From Allomyces arbusculus (lineage: Eukaryota > Blastocladiomycota > Blastocladiomycetes > Blastocladiales > Blastocladiaceae), in NCBI GenBank assembly GCA_027604705.1, contig JADHYV010000052.1, positions 62,001 to 126,000 of the forward strand: a DNA stretch of 64,000 bases, read 5' to 3'. Under the pieces are notes generated by a model. It ran no database searches. It worked only from the letters and a program-made list of their open reading frames with translations, and was not told where the DNA came from. Position 1 is the stretch's first letter, and each line of letters begins with the position of its first letter. Position numbers and translations under genes: made by a program. Positions 10,623 to 22,109 of the stretch are shown here, in pieces.

Positions 10623-12520
10623 ATGGCAATGGCCACAAGTTTCAAGGCTGCTCAAGCAGCGGCAACCGCTCAAGGCATCCTGCTCGTCCTCCTCGTCTGT
10701 CTCGCCGCGCGTGTTGTCCATGCCGGATGGCCAGCAGGCATGCTTGCAGGGACCCTCACGAACCCAGGCCTCGTGTATCTGCCCAAAGAGAACAAGGCAT
10801 TCGTCTTTGGTGGAAAGATTCGCGCAGACGGCAAGGAAGTTGACCGTATCAGGGACGTGGCCATCATTGACCTGAATCAGCAAATCAAGAGCAACGACGC
10901 TTCATCTGCTGCCGTTTCTCCCGCACCGTTTACATTGCCGCATCGGTCGTATCGGCAGCCAATTCTTGTCATTGAAAACGGCAATGGCATCTACGAGACG
11001 CGTATCTACACCCATGGCGATGCACTTGACAGCTTTCGCACCGTCTGGTTCATTTCCAACTTGCTCAGTCCCACGGCTGCAGTTGAAGCACTGCCGCAGT
11101 TCCAGGTGCCCGAAATTTATTTCCCTGCTTGGTCGACGGTCGCCACACCGCAAGCTCCAAGCGCAGCAGCTACGTTCTTTTTCGGCAACACCACAGCCAA
11201 TGGGACTGATTTGGCCCCTGGAAACGACACGCTGTGGAGATTTGCCAAGGTAAACAGCTCGCGTCTGAACGAGAGTGAACGGGTGTGTTCCGCCCCGCCC
11301 ATAAAATTGACAATCTCTTCTCTATATCTAGGATGGCATCGGCGTGGCCAAAGCGGCTACCAGGCAGCGCCCGCAAGGTAGCGGATGGGGAGTCATGGCA
11401 CAGTCTCTGACTGCCAAGGATATTGTGTACATCAAAGACACCGATGTCTGGACGTACAGCCCAATCGCGTCCACCTGGTACCAGGTAAATTATAGATCAT
11501 TTCGTCGCGTCTTTCATGCACAGATCATTCATTTCAATGCACTCACTATTTCGCCCCCCTTTTCCCCTCTCCCAGCGCGAAAGTTTGAAGGTCGCCAGGT
11601 CGGATGCAGCAGCCGTCGTGTTCGAAACACCCACGCGTTCGTTCGTCATTGTTATTGGTAATGGTCGTGCCGTCGAGTACTTTGACCTCAACTCAGCATC
11701 CGCGACTCCAGTTCAAGTGGCGATTTCGGGGGACGGGCCGTCGGAGTATGAAGGGTCGCTCTCGATGTTTGTGCACGATTCGCATCTGTTCCTGGTCGGG
11801 GGGCTCGCCAAGTCGGGTAGCAGTGACGCGAACACGCTCCTCAACATTGTTAAAGTCAACCAAACAGGTGATGGGGGTGTACTGACGTTCTCTTACGTGC
11901 CAATGTATGCACCGCCTGCAACTGAAACGCGGGAGCCTCGACCAGAGGGCCTGTCAACCAGTGCCATTGTCGGAATCGTCGTGGGAGTCGTTGCCCTTTT
12001 GCTCGCCTGTGTTGCTGTGGTTTACATCCGCCGCCGCCGTGACTCTAAGAATGCGCAGGCGCATGTAGCGACACAGGACCAGCGATCCCGTTCTCCTGAT
12101 GCGGAAAGCGAGCATTCAGTCATCGTCGTCGCTCGCCCAGATCAGCATGTCTCAATGTCGCCCTCTCTGGACACATTCGTGCCTAAAAAGCCCCCTATGT
12201 CGACTGTGGCCGAGCAGCACCGCCAGTACGCGCAAGTCCCGGTCGCTCAGCAGCTGCATTCTGAGCAGCTCATCCTGGCCGCACATACCCCAGCTCAAGG
12301 AATGGACGCAGGTCTGCCGCAGCAGCACGAAGTATCGTTGCAGCAGCCTTTGCACTATAACGAGGCCGTAGACGAGATTTTGGCGACGAACGACTTGACT
12401 CCTGCCGCCGACCAGGATGTTCACAACGCCGCGTGGGCCGGTTCCCCTGGTGGGTCAGCATCGGGCTGCGATAATGCGGGAGCGGGAGCGGAATCGCGGC
12501 CACTATTGTCGAATGATTAG
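10623..12520 (+). CDS. Kelch-like type I membrane protein (family member A)
   Basis: Three exons: 10623-11249, 11332-11484 and 11576-12520, phase 0 throughout; 574 aa. It has a signal peptide (hydrophobic GILLVLLVCLAARVVHA, cleavage likely after VVHA), then an ectodomain of kelch-like blades (FVFGGKI, VWTYSPIASTWYQ, HDSHLFLVGGL) with several N-glycosylation sequons such as NTTANGT and GNDT. A single transmembrane helix (SAIVGIVVGVVALLLACVAV) is followed by a basic stop-transfer RRRRDSK and a ~155-residue Ser/Gln/Pro-rich cytoplasmic tail. Intron positions and motifs are shared with members B (15.4 kb) and C (27.6 kb) and, as far as they survive, with the relic at 9.0 kb. No catalytic site is seen; a cell-surface receptor or adhesion role is inference. 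A full kelch propeller is not certain because only some blades are recognisable. Confidence 0.8.
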
Positions 12521-13961
12521 CTGAAGTGCTGTTTCAAGACATGCAGCATCATGCCATGCTGATGTGAGGAGATATGTATTGTACCAAGTTGATTTCCCAC
12601 GAGGCGGAAAATGGTGCTGTTTCCACAGTTTGTGAATCCACGGGCGTTGGGTCATTTGTCGTAATTGTTCTTTGTCTTTGTGTATCACCTCTCCACCGAT
12701 TCGTATCAATGTAATGGCCCCCTTTTTCTCCTTTTCTGACGTTTTGGCTCGATGCAGGGTCCTAGACCTTGCTGGCCATTTTTTGAAGAGAATTGGGATT
12801 AGTATGCCTCCGATATGCAAATGTGGTGACTTGGAGCAGTTCGCTCCTCGCATTGGATTGGGCCTAGACACATACCCAGCAAAGGCATGCTTGTGTGGCG
12901 GCTTAACCATGACTGAAGAGTCGCGTCTCTCATTTTCCTTTGAAAAAATTCATAAAACCTTTGAGGCGAGACGTCTGCTTGAGGAGGCATGCGACAAACC
13001 AGTCTCATGTCTTGACAATGCCCTCTCCTCACACACACTTGTCCAAGTTTGTCGCTGCTTGTCTGCCGCGTCGCGCAATCTGCGGCCGCAGGACATTCCG
13101 ATGCGCCACGACGCGCTCAGGGCATGGCATAGCCCAAGCCAGCACCAAAACGTCCTCACTCTCTCAAAAACGACTGGTTTGCCCACGCGCGCCCAGCTAG
13201 CCGTGCAAGAAGCTGATGATTCGAGTACGACTGAATTTGCCCACGTGGGCCCCGCTGGCCATCAAATGTTGACGACAGTCAAGGTTCCAACGAGCTTTGT
13301 GAAATTCAAGTTAGAAGAATCTGCATTCACAAAAAACCAGGCGAGGAGCAACTGATGAGCGAGGTGGAGAGCAAAGTCAGCCGAGTCGGCGGAATGCGGG
13401 CGATCATCGCTTGAGCGTGGTGCTTGAAGAGCAAACAGCTCAAAAGCTGCAGCCTGTCTTTCCACTGCACCCGGCAGCGGAAGCGCGCCAGAGGCCAACG
13501 GGCAAGGACTCGACACAAAAGCGGGTACGTGGCGAGGACGAGTCCTGGTGCGTGTTCTGAAGTCGACGCTGGGAAGGGTACGTGAGAGCAATGCGCAGAA
13601 TCAAGAATGCAGAGTCAGGGAGTAGCCAGACGTCGTCACCCTTCAACTTGAACGTGCGCCGGCGGCTATTGTAGCACGGTAGTCCCCTTCAGAACGCCAC
13701 CCACATAGCCAATCCTTCACCTCCCAACCAATTCAACAAAACCGACGAATCCGCGTTATGGAAACGTCCGCGACGCGACGGCACGTCGCGAGCCGTGCGT
13801 CCTTCTTGCCACACTGCACGCAGCGCTTTTGGCTCCGTATGTTGATTTTCCACCCCTAACCGTCGGTTCATTTCATACTTTGTCGATTGTTGTCCATTCT
13901 CGACGCTTGCTTGTGAGCGGCCGACCATCAGTGCTCACTGGCGTCAGGCCGTTGGAAAATT

Positions 13962-13981
13962 CTCTAGCTGTAGAGCTAGAG
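13962..13981. repeat. Perfect short inverted repeat
   Basis: CTCTAGCT and AGCTAGAG flank a GTAG loop, forming an 8-bp perfect stem. It stands alone in gene-poor DNA with no U-tract, and its function is unknown. Confidence 0.5.
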
Positions 13982-14373
13982 TTTCAAAAAAAGATAGGAG
14001 GCCGGGCCATAGACCCCTTTGACGATTTGAACCAGTGACTGTGACAGGTCAGGGGAGGGTTAGGCACAGGCCTAAGGGGGCCAGGTCAATCGCGGAGTCG
14101 ACAGAGGCCATAAACCAGACTACCGCCTCCTTTGTATCATGCAGTCGCAGCGTCACAGCAGCTGCACCGCAACAGCAACATTGTGATGCAATGCCGTGAT
14201 CTCATGCCATCCCATCGCGACCAGCAACTCAACATCAGGAAACAGCATCGCTAACGCCTCAGTTGAAAGCAGTCTTTCCTCGCACCCGGTCTTTGCATTA
14301 CTCGGCTCTCTGTATGCAGCCGTCAAGACCCAGCTGAACAATGTGACACTTCATGACGATGTGTCTTCGCCTG

Positions 14374-14427
14374 ATACGCGACCTTCTCGCATCCCGATAA
14401 ATATAATACGCGACCTTCTCGCATCCC
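14374..14427. repeat. 22-bp direct repeat, two copies
   Basis: The 22-mer starting ATACGCGACCTTCTCGC occurs at 14374-14395 and again at 14406-14427, a 32-bp period. The exact identity of the copies points to a recent local duplication. Confidence 0.75.
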
Positions 14428-15378
14428 AACATGTAGGTACGCAACTTGCACAACGACGTCTATAGCCCGGTTTTCGGGGGCGTACAAAAAAAGGTTCTTG
14501 CATGCTGCAACAGCAACCAGAGCTGCCCAACTGATCGCAAACTGCAATCAAGCTGAGTCGCATTTCCACTGCAGTTTGATTGCTCAGTCACGACGAAGAG
14601 ATGACGCTGCTGCATTTCAATGATGAAGACGACGTGATTCCAGCTTCACACGGCACTACATTTTGCTTCAATCACGATTTTGAGCTGACCAACTGCTGCG
14701 CGAAGTTTGTACGCGCTGCTGTCGTCTCCACTTGACTGTAGTCTGAAAGATTTCTCATCTTTGTTTGTTTTTGCATGAGAATCAGGCGTTCGTGCATTCC
14801 AAATTCATCACCGTCGATTCCCAAAGCCAACCACAGTCTTTAAAGCAAAGTTTCAGCTAGAGAAATAGCTGGGCGCGCAGCGCCAGCCCTAAGTGAATGA
14901 ACAGCAATATCAGAGTGCTGTTGCGGATCAGCGTGCCATCAGCATGCTGATTTGACAGAAATGGATGAATGGAAGCGCGGCGCGGCCCGCTTCTGAGCGG
15001 TCAGCCGCTTCACGCTCCTCGTGGGGGTTGGAACGCGATCATGGCATGGCGTGGCATGGCTGCCGGTAGCAGTTGCCTTGTGGCGCCGTGGCGCTCCGCC
15101 CGAGGACGTCTGCCCAGCACTTGCCGCGCCACTACTGCGAGCGAGAACAGCCAAGCAGCCAAACAGACCAAGAAGTGATTGTTCGTCGACCTGCTGAACA
15201 GAACACCAACGACGCGCCGTTGCGCGCACCAGCAAGCACGACCGGCAACCCCTCAAGGCACTTGTTGCACACCCCCGACACGCCGACGTGCAAGGTGTGT
15301 GTGCGCGACTCTGCTCGATCCCGCGTCGGATCAGCTCATCAGCGGCTCCGACCAGACTCGACCAGCACGACATCAACC

Positions 15379-17260
15379 ATGGACCCCGGCGCGAGCACAT
15401 TTACGGCCGCATGGCGACGACTGGCCGTCCCGCTCGTCGTCGCGCTCCTCGTCGCCACGACCCTGGTCCCAGTCCGAGCCGAATGGCCGCAGGGCCACCA
15501 GCGCAAGGCGTTGCTCTCGCCCGGCCTGATCCACCTACCCGCCGAAAACAAGACGTTTGTCCTGGGCGGGAAAATCCGCATGACCGCGACCGTGACCGAT
15601 TTGATCACCGACGTGGCCGTCATCGACCTCAACCAGGCCGTGTCGAGTAACAACATTTCCGCACAAGCCGTCTCGACGGCGCCATTCTCGTTGCTGGCGC
15701 CGGCCTACCGGCTCGCCACGTTCACTGTCGACAACGGCAACGGCGTCTACGAGTCGTGGATGTGGGCCGGAGGCAACTCGTCGAGTATCTGGCGCGTGCC
15801 GGACTTGCTGAGTCCAAAGGCCGCGCTTGTCTCGCAACCCGTCAAGAACCAGCTGCCGGTCGTCAATTTCCCGGGGTACATCTCGGCGTCGGAGCCGCGG
15901 AAACCAAGCGAGGCCGCCACGTACTTTTTCGGGAATACGACGGCGGATGGGCAGGACGTGAGTGCGGTCGGCAACGACACGCTGTGGCGGTTTGACAAGG
16001 TACGGATGAGCGTGAATTCTGTTTTTCCGAAGCGATCTTGGTCAAGGTGGCGCAGGCTCACCCTTTCCCGACTTTTTCGCGTCCAGGACGGGCTCACACA
16101 AGTCACGCCCAGCTCGAAAACGAGGCCGCCGGGTCGCGGCTGGTCGAGTCTCGTGCAATCCGGGTCGACGCTCGTGCTCACGGGCGCTGGACCTCTCGGT
16201 AACGATATTTGGTCCTTCAACACTGTTTCCTTGTCATGGACCAAGGTTCGTCCATTTCTGCTCCACGCCTTCCGCCTTCCTTCTCGCGACACGCAACTGA
16301 TAGCTCCCTTTATATCAATAGCGCACGACCAACCTGACCTCGGACCGGTTCGACCACGCGTCCACAATCTACACGACGCCAACCGGGTCGCGGTTCATCA
16401 TCATTGTTGGCGGGTCGACTGGATCGGCCATCGAGTACTTTGACGCCGACTCGGCCAAAGACGGGGTCCGCGAATCCATTACAGGCGACGGCCCGCGAAA
16501 TCTTCTTGGTGCAGGGTCGCTGTTCCTGCACGACTCGCACCTGTTCCTCGTCGGCGGGCTCACGGGCACGGGCGACTCGCCGTCGGGCTTGCTGCTGTCG
16601 ATTATTAAGATCACGCCTGCGCCGGACGGGTCGGCGCTGAAATTTGCCTGGACGCCGACGTATACGCCCGCGAAACTGGCCAAGGACAAGGACGATGGCG
16701 GCGGGAACTCGCTATCAACCGGCGCGATTATCGGCATCGTTGTCGGGTCAATCGCGTTCCTCGCCCTCGTCGGGGTCATTGAATACCTCCTCGTCCGCCG
16801 CCGCCGGCAGCGCAAGCGGGCGCGGCAATTGGTCACCGAGACTGCCGCCGACGACCGCGACTCGCTCGTGACCGCCGTCGACCCGACTCCCGCCGAGATT
16901 ATTGCCGCGGAACAGGCAGTCATGGCCAACAAGACGGGCGGGACTACCGGCGGCAGTGAGTTGGGCACGTCGACGTATTTCTGGGACGCAGCCGCGGGGA
17001 CCGGTACGCGCCGGCCCGTCTCGCCGCTGTCGCCGGGCGAAATGTACCCGCCCATGGCTGTGCCGCCCATGGTGTCGGCGCCCGGATACGCGGCGGCGGT
17101 CGCGGTGCCGCCGGGCCAGCATGGCGGCGCAGGGCCGTCGAATTCGCATTCGCCGTATTCGTCGCAGGCGCGGCCGCAACTGCAACAGCAGAAACAGGGG
17201 CAGCAGGCGGGTCCGGGGCCGGTGCGGCCGCATGACGATGGGCCGATTTACTTGGCGTGA
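15379..17260 (+). CDS. Kelch-like type I membrane protein (family member B)
   Basis: Three exons: 15379-15999, 16087-16245 and 16322-17260, phase 0; 572 aa. The intron positions match member A. A signal peptide (LAVPLVVALLVATTLVPVRA) leads into the ectodomain, with FVLGGKIRM, ITDVAVIDLNQ, DNGNGVYESWMW, a glycosylation-rich FFGNTTADG, IWSFNTVSLSWTK and LFLHDSHLFLVGGLTG. The transmembrane helix is GAIIGIVVGSIAFLALVGVIEYLL, followed by a strongly basic VRRRRQRKRAR. The tail is Pro/Gly/Gln-rich (QQQKQGQQAG) and unlike that of member A, although the ectodomains are clearly related. The ATG at 15379 was chosen because it begins directly before the signal peptide; the frame is open further upstream without similarity. 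Molecular function is not known. Confidence 0.8.
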
Positions 17261-17884
17261 GGTGTTGGTGCTGGATCAGGCGTGGCGATTCGCTGTGATC
17301 TCGTCTCGAGGGGAACTCGCGCGCCTGCATCGCGGATGTGTTCATGACCTGTAAGTCGTTTGTATGGTCTCCGTCGTGATAACGTATTACCATTTTGCAG
17401 TTCGATTCTTTGGCTCTCGGTCTTGAAGGTCTCGACAAAGCTTGCCTTCCTGGCTCACGACCGTGCACGCTTCGCGCTGACCGGGTGGACACGACTTGGT
17501 CGAGCTGCAAGAGATAAGGTGGAGCGATGGATATGATTCGAAACGATGTTCCATTCTGTATTTTTCTTTTCTTTTCTTTTCTTTTCTTTGAGAGCGTTGA
17601 ACAATGTGCGCAGTCAATTCGCCAGGAACAACATGCCGATGGCGCAAGGGCGACGCGATCACGCCATCTCTACGACCACTAGTACCTTACCGACGCTTTC
17701 TTGAACCCGAACCGCCCATATCTCTTCGACCCCGCGCCGCCGCGCACTTGCGGCACTCTTCAGCATCAAGGCCTTTCTCGGCGACGGCACCAACCATCGA
17801 CCTGCTCTCCCGACTTCGCTATTGGATCTCGTGAACACGACCACACCGCGACCGATCTTTTAACCCCAAACCGACCCGCTGACC
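17261..17884. other. Intergenic region with CTTTT tract
   Basis: About 0.6 kb lies between kelch-like gene B and DUG3. It contains a (CTTTT)n-like pyrimidine tract near 17567-17588 and no supported gene; the DUG3 promoter probably occupies the 3' part. Confidence 0.45.
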
Positions 17885-19156
17885 ATGTGCCGATGGATCT
17901 GCTTCAAGGCCAAGGCGCCCGTGCTGCTCGCCGACCTGCTCACGCGGCCGTCACACTCGATCATCAACCAGTCGTTTGACTGCCGGCTGCGGCTCGACGA
18001 AGTTAGGCCGTTGAACGGTGACGGGTTTGGTGTGGGGTGGTATGATCCGGCCGAGGTACGCTTTGACGCGGTCTTGATGGTTTGCAATCGAATTTCTGAC
18101 AGAATTGCGGACTGGGTTAGCCATTTGAGCCGCCGTGTGTCTTCACGTCGGTCCTGCCCGCGTGGAACAACCCGAACCTGTCGCGCCTCGCTGCGCGGAT
18201 AAAGTCGAACCTCGTGTTTTGCCATGTGCGCGCTGCGTCGAGGTATGCACGCACGAGCCGGTGCACACATCACCTCGAAATCGGCACGAACTGATCCCTG
18301 GTGGCGTGCATGACAGCGGGTTCCCAATTTCCGAATCAAACTGCCACCCGTGGAGCTACGGTAACTTAATGTTCCAGCACAACGGCTACGTCGCCGGGTT
18401 CAACAAGATCAAGCGCGCGCTGCAGGCGCTGATCCCGGACGAGATTTACCACCACATTCACGGCAACACCGACTCGGAGTGGTCGTTTGGGTTGTTCCTG
18501 GCGCAGGTGCGCACCTTCTCCCCCCCCCCCCCCCCCACCCACCCCCATGTTTCCCACTTCGGCATCACAACTCACTTTGCCGAGGCACCAGCTTGATGAC
18601 CCGCTCCGCACCCAATTCTCGCCACACGAGCTCAAGGACGCGCTCCTGAAAACGATCGCGATCCTGAACCAGCTCGCGACAGCTGTGGGCATTGACACAC
18701 CGTCTCTGCTCAACTTCGCCGTGACCGACGGCAGGTCGATTGTGTGCACGCGATACACGAACTGCAGTGACCGCGAGGCCGCGTCGCTGTACTGGTCGAG
18801 CGGGTCGAAATTCACGTGCGACGAGAACAACGAGTACCAGATGCACAAGGCGGCCAAGAAAGAGGATATCGTGATTATTTCGAGCGGTACGCGTTTCGCC
18901 GGAGGCCGGAGAGGGGTGGATGGATGGCGGATGGATGGAGACTGACGCGATGGGATGGGTGTGGGTGTTAGAGCCGCTCACGTTCACCAAGTCGGACTGG
19001 TGCAAGATTCCGGATAACACGCTGTTAATGGTCACGCCCAACGTGAACGTGCTGCTGTTCCCGATCGAGGACGAGCATTGGAACCCAAATGCCGACCGCG
19101 AGCCGGAAGTGCCGTGGTGGACGGTCGCGGGCCGGATTCGTAGCGGAACCGAGTGA
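17885..19156 (+). CDS. DUG3: Dug3-type class II glutamine amidotransferase
   Basis: Five exons: 17885-18055, 18121-18242, 18317-18506, 18592-18886 and 18972-19156; phases agree; 320 aa. The protein opens MCRWICFKAKAPVLL, so Cys2 becomes the N-terminal nucleophile of Ntn-type amidotransferases after Met removal. Conserved Dug3 blocks follow: LLTRPSHSIINQSFDCRLRL, NGDGFGVGWY, VLPAWNNPNLSRLA, FCHVRAAS, NCHPWSYGNLMFQHNG and GNTDSEWSFGLFL. In yeast, Dug3 works with Dug2 in the cytosolic complex that starts gamma-glutamyl-transpeptidase-independent glutathione breakdown, so a role in glutathione turnover is likely. Intron 3 carries a 17-C run. The length is slightly below yeast Dug3 (357 aa), and no residue of the active region seems missing. 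Confidence 0.92.
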
Positions 19157-19374
19157 GGGGTGAAGGTCGAGTATGACTGAGGTGGAGTTCTCTCGTCGGC
19201 TCAATTTTGTAAGTACAGAGCATTTTCGAGCATCTTTTCTCCCATTTGTGCGGGTGCAATCCGTGCCGCTTGCAACGACAAGCAACCAGGGGCCGCTCAG
19301 GCATACCCGGCTCGCGTTCACGTTCCGTCGTCCACAGCAAGAAACAACGACAATGAAAAGAGCAACATCGTGCT

Positions 19375-20047
19375 TTACTCGTTGCCAAACAGCTTCTGCA
19401 CCCGCTTGAGCACCGAATCTAGGCATCATCGTGGCACGCGCATCGTTAGAGTCCTAATCCCACAGGAAAGCATTATGAACCCGCCGCACGTACCCTTGGA
19501 CGGGTCGTATGGATGGTCTTTGGACGGAATCTCGAGAATCGTCGGGAACGCAGCCTCGTGGTCGTCGATGATGCCACGAATCGTCTCGGCAATCTACTCG
19601 GGCGCGCGCACGCAAATCAGTCCCTGTATCCGCGTTCGCCGAGAGAGCGGAAGGCGGGATTGTACGTGTTGGTTGATCAGGATAATGGCAATATCGCGAC
19701 GCTTGAGCAGGTCCTGCACGAATTCTTCGATTTGCGGCTTGGTCGTCTCTGCACGGCGGGAACCCAAGGGCGTCAGAAGTGGCTCAAGACGCACGCCGAG
19801 CGCGCAAACGCAAATCGACACGCACTATTGTCAACGACGAGAAAGTTCTTCTTTTGCCGCGCATCAATGTGGCCAATCCCAGCGAGCAGCAGGCCCGTGA
19901 CCGTGTCCTAGAGCGGAATGCGTTTATCTTTGATCAATTCCGTGCAGGGCCGAGTCGGGGGCGTGGTTGGCGGGATCATCGGGTGCGGACCTCGTCGCCC
20001 ACAACGGCCATCAGGTTGCGGTCCTTGTACTGGAGTGCCGAGGTCAT
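19375..20047 (-). CDS. VMA7: V-type proton ATPase subunit F
   Basis: Five small exons on the minus strand: 19991-20047, 19826-19907, 19666-19748, 19494-19593 and 19375-19418. Spliced length is 366 nt, giving 121 aa, the normal size for subunit F. The reading is [19 protein letters not shown], then [79 protein letters not shown] and [10 protein letters not shown]. These are the hallmark subunit F blocks. The subunit sits in the central stalk of the V1 sector and couples ATP hydrolysis to rotation and proton pumping in vacuoles and endosomes. The start lies 323 bp from the divergent cyclin start, so the promoters may be shared. The longest single open frame covers only one exon plus intron, which makes the gene easy to miss. 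Confidence 0.9.
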
Positions 20048-20370
20048 GACTAGGTGGAGGTTGCAGGCCTGGTTCTTGAGATAGTGTTGCGGCAAGTTGG
20101 TTTGTCTTGGTGCTCGCGTGTGCAGGTCAAGTTGTCGGCAATCGTTGCGGTCGCTTTGCAACCTGTTTTGCCAGAAAGGACGCGTCGCGCTGATCATGCC
20201 ATATCTGTCGCCGCAGGCACGGCCTTCTCCACCGCAACGCAGATCACAGTCAAGTTGGCCCACGAGTACTGGCATTTTTTGGCGACGCGGCCAACAACCT
20301 CCCTCAACCTTTTCAGCGCTGCAACCACCCGCATTGGACCCGTGGACCGGCCAAGTACCGTGCGCCAGCC

Positions 20371-22085
20371 ATGTTCCCGCCGCCCGGACCAGGCTTGCCC
20401 GGTGCTGCTGCTGGCCCGCCAATACCAGCCAGCGGCGGATTCGGCCCCGCGCCGCGCCCAGGAACGGGAATTATTCCAGCCGATTATATCCGCGTTCTTT
20501 CCGAATGGTTGCGCCTGTAAGTGCTCTCTCGTCACCATTTTTCCGGCTCTGCATGGTTGGTGCTGACCAAATGGAAATCCTCGCAGACCTGTCACGACTA
20601 CCTCGTCGGCGCTCGTCTACTTTTACCGTTTCGACCGGTACCGCAAGGCGCATAGCCAGTCGGCGCACACGCACGGTTTGAAGACAGTCGACACGCTGGT
20701 ACGCTCGGCCTTGCACACTCAGGTTCGCCCGCCACTGCCGGAATTCTGACCCCAGTTTGCTTTCCGGTAGCTGTTCGCGACCGCATGCGTCTACCTCGCT
20801 ACCAAGACCACCGACTGCAACCGCAAAATCCGCGACGTGCTCAACTGCGCGCACAGGTTCGGCTCGCCCAGTCCCATCCATGTCTCGATGTGCGTTCTGC
20901 TCTTGCTCATCAACTTCCTCCCATAGCGCCCTGCGCCCCGACGAACCCCCCATGCGCATCGACACCGCGCACTGGAAATTCCGCGAATCCCTGCTCGCCG
21001 CCGAACTCGTCCTGCTCCGCATTCTCAAGTTTGAACTCAACGTTGACCTCGCCTACTGGCCCGCGATCCAGTACGTGCGCCACCTGTTCCGCGTGCATCC
21101 GGCTCCACCACCCGCACCGCCCATGCCGCCACCACCCGCGGCTCCGCCCTCGTCGCGTGGACGAAGCCGGTCGCGGTCCCGGCCCCGCGACGCTGGGCCA
21201 CGGGTCAGGCGATCGAATCGCATGTCCCCGCCGCCACCACCACCACTTCCAAATGTGGCACGACGGCGCGCACGGAGTTGGTCCCGGTCACGCAGTCGAG
21301 ATCGTGTGCGTGACCGGGACCGAGACCGGGACCGAGACCGGTACGGTGGCAGCGCGCGACGGAGTCCGAGTCCGCGGTCGCGTCGCGGGTCCCGGAACGA
21401 CCGCGATCGGCGGCAGTCGTCGCGGTCACGGTCCCCTGCGGGTACCGCACGACGCAGATCACGGTCGCGCTCTCCACCACCACTACCGGGTGGACGACGG
21501 TCACGCTCTCCACCACCAGGTGGACGGCGCCGGTCGCGATCCCCACTACCACCACCGCACGCGCGCGTCCGCCGCGCATTATCCCCACCGCCCCCTCCTC
21601 CACCACCATCGTGGGCTCCACCGCCCGCGCGGTTCGTCGTCGCGGACATGGCCGACCTGTATCAGCTCCCGTCCATCACCGACGTCCCACCCGCCGCGCG
21701 CTTTGTCTTGCAGACCGCGTGGGGTTTTGTGGCTGACGCGTACCTGCGATCTTCCGTGCTCGACTGGGCCGCGCACGACATCGCGCTCGCGGCTGTGGCC
21801 GTTGCGCTGGTCCTGGCGAATGCCGACCAGGCGCCGGACGTGGATCGGCTGTGTGCGGCGTTCCGCCGCCCAGCCGGGCCCGTGCACAAGGTCGTCAAGT
21901 GGATCGTGAACACGCACGAGTTGAAGCCTGTGCGCACCTTCGCAGGGGGCGGTGCGGCGCGGAGTAGCGGTGGATCGCGACGCAGTTTGACGGCGGCGGC
22001 GAGTGCGGCGAGTGCGGCGAGTGCGGCGAGTGTGGGAGGTGGTGAGGAGCCGGTGGTGGGGATGACGAGTGCGCCGTCGTCGTGA
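20371..22085 (+). CDS. RS-rich transcription-type cyclin (cyclin L/K/Q-like)
   Basis: Four exons: 20371-20516, 20587-20698, 20771-20856 and 20927-22085; phases agree; 500 aa. After a Gly/Pro-rich start come cyclin-box elements: ADYIRVLSEWLRL, SALVYFYRFDRYRK, LFATACVYLATKTTDCNRKI, then HWKFRESLLAAELVLLRILKFELNVDL. About 190 residues rich in Arg-Ser, Arg-Asp and Pro follow (RGRSRSRSRPRD ... RDRDRDRDRDRYGG ... SPPPGGRRRSRSPLPP). Next comes a second cyclin-box-like region (FVLQTAWGFVADAYLRS ... IALAAVAVALVLANAD ... VVKWIVNTHEL). Such cyclins pair with CDK9-13 type kinases in transcription and splicing. In cyclin L the RS domain is C-terminal, whereas here it splits the two boxes. A GCGGCGAGT repeat near the 3' end encodes Ala-Ser-Ala units. 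The stop lies 24 bp from the ARP4 stop. Confidence 0.8.
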
Positions 22086-22109
22086 GGACAAAATTGGATC
22101 GTATTTAGC

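Larger units (their letters stand above)
12521..15378. other. 2.9-kb gene-poor region
   Basis: No gene is convincingly supported between kelch-like genes A and B. The stretch contains a 22-bp direct repeat (14374 and 14406), a perfect 8-bp inverted repeat with a 4-nt loop (13962-13981) and AT-richer composition than the flanking genes. One open frame around 12.7-13.35 kb lacks family similarity and splice or codon support. No transposon ends or coding remnants were recognised. Confidence 0.45.

Noticed and set aside
12714-13355. Open frame of about 213 aa downstream of kelch-like gene A
   Set aside because: No family similarity, no splice support, and a composition like the surrounding non-coding DNA; the longer version of the frame starts at a TTG.
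13990-14045. tRNA-like T-loop (GTTCAAATC on the minus strand)
   Set aside because: The flanking bases do not pair as a T-stem, and no anticodon arm or acceptor stem is present.
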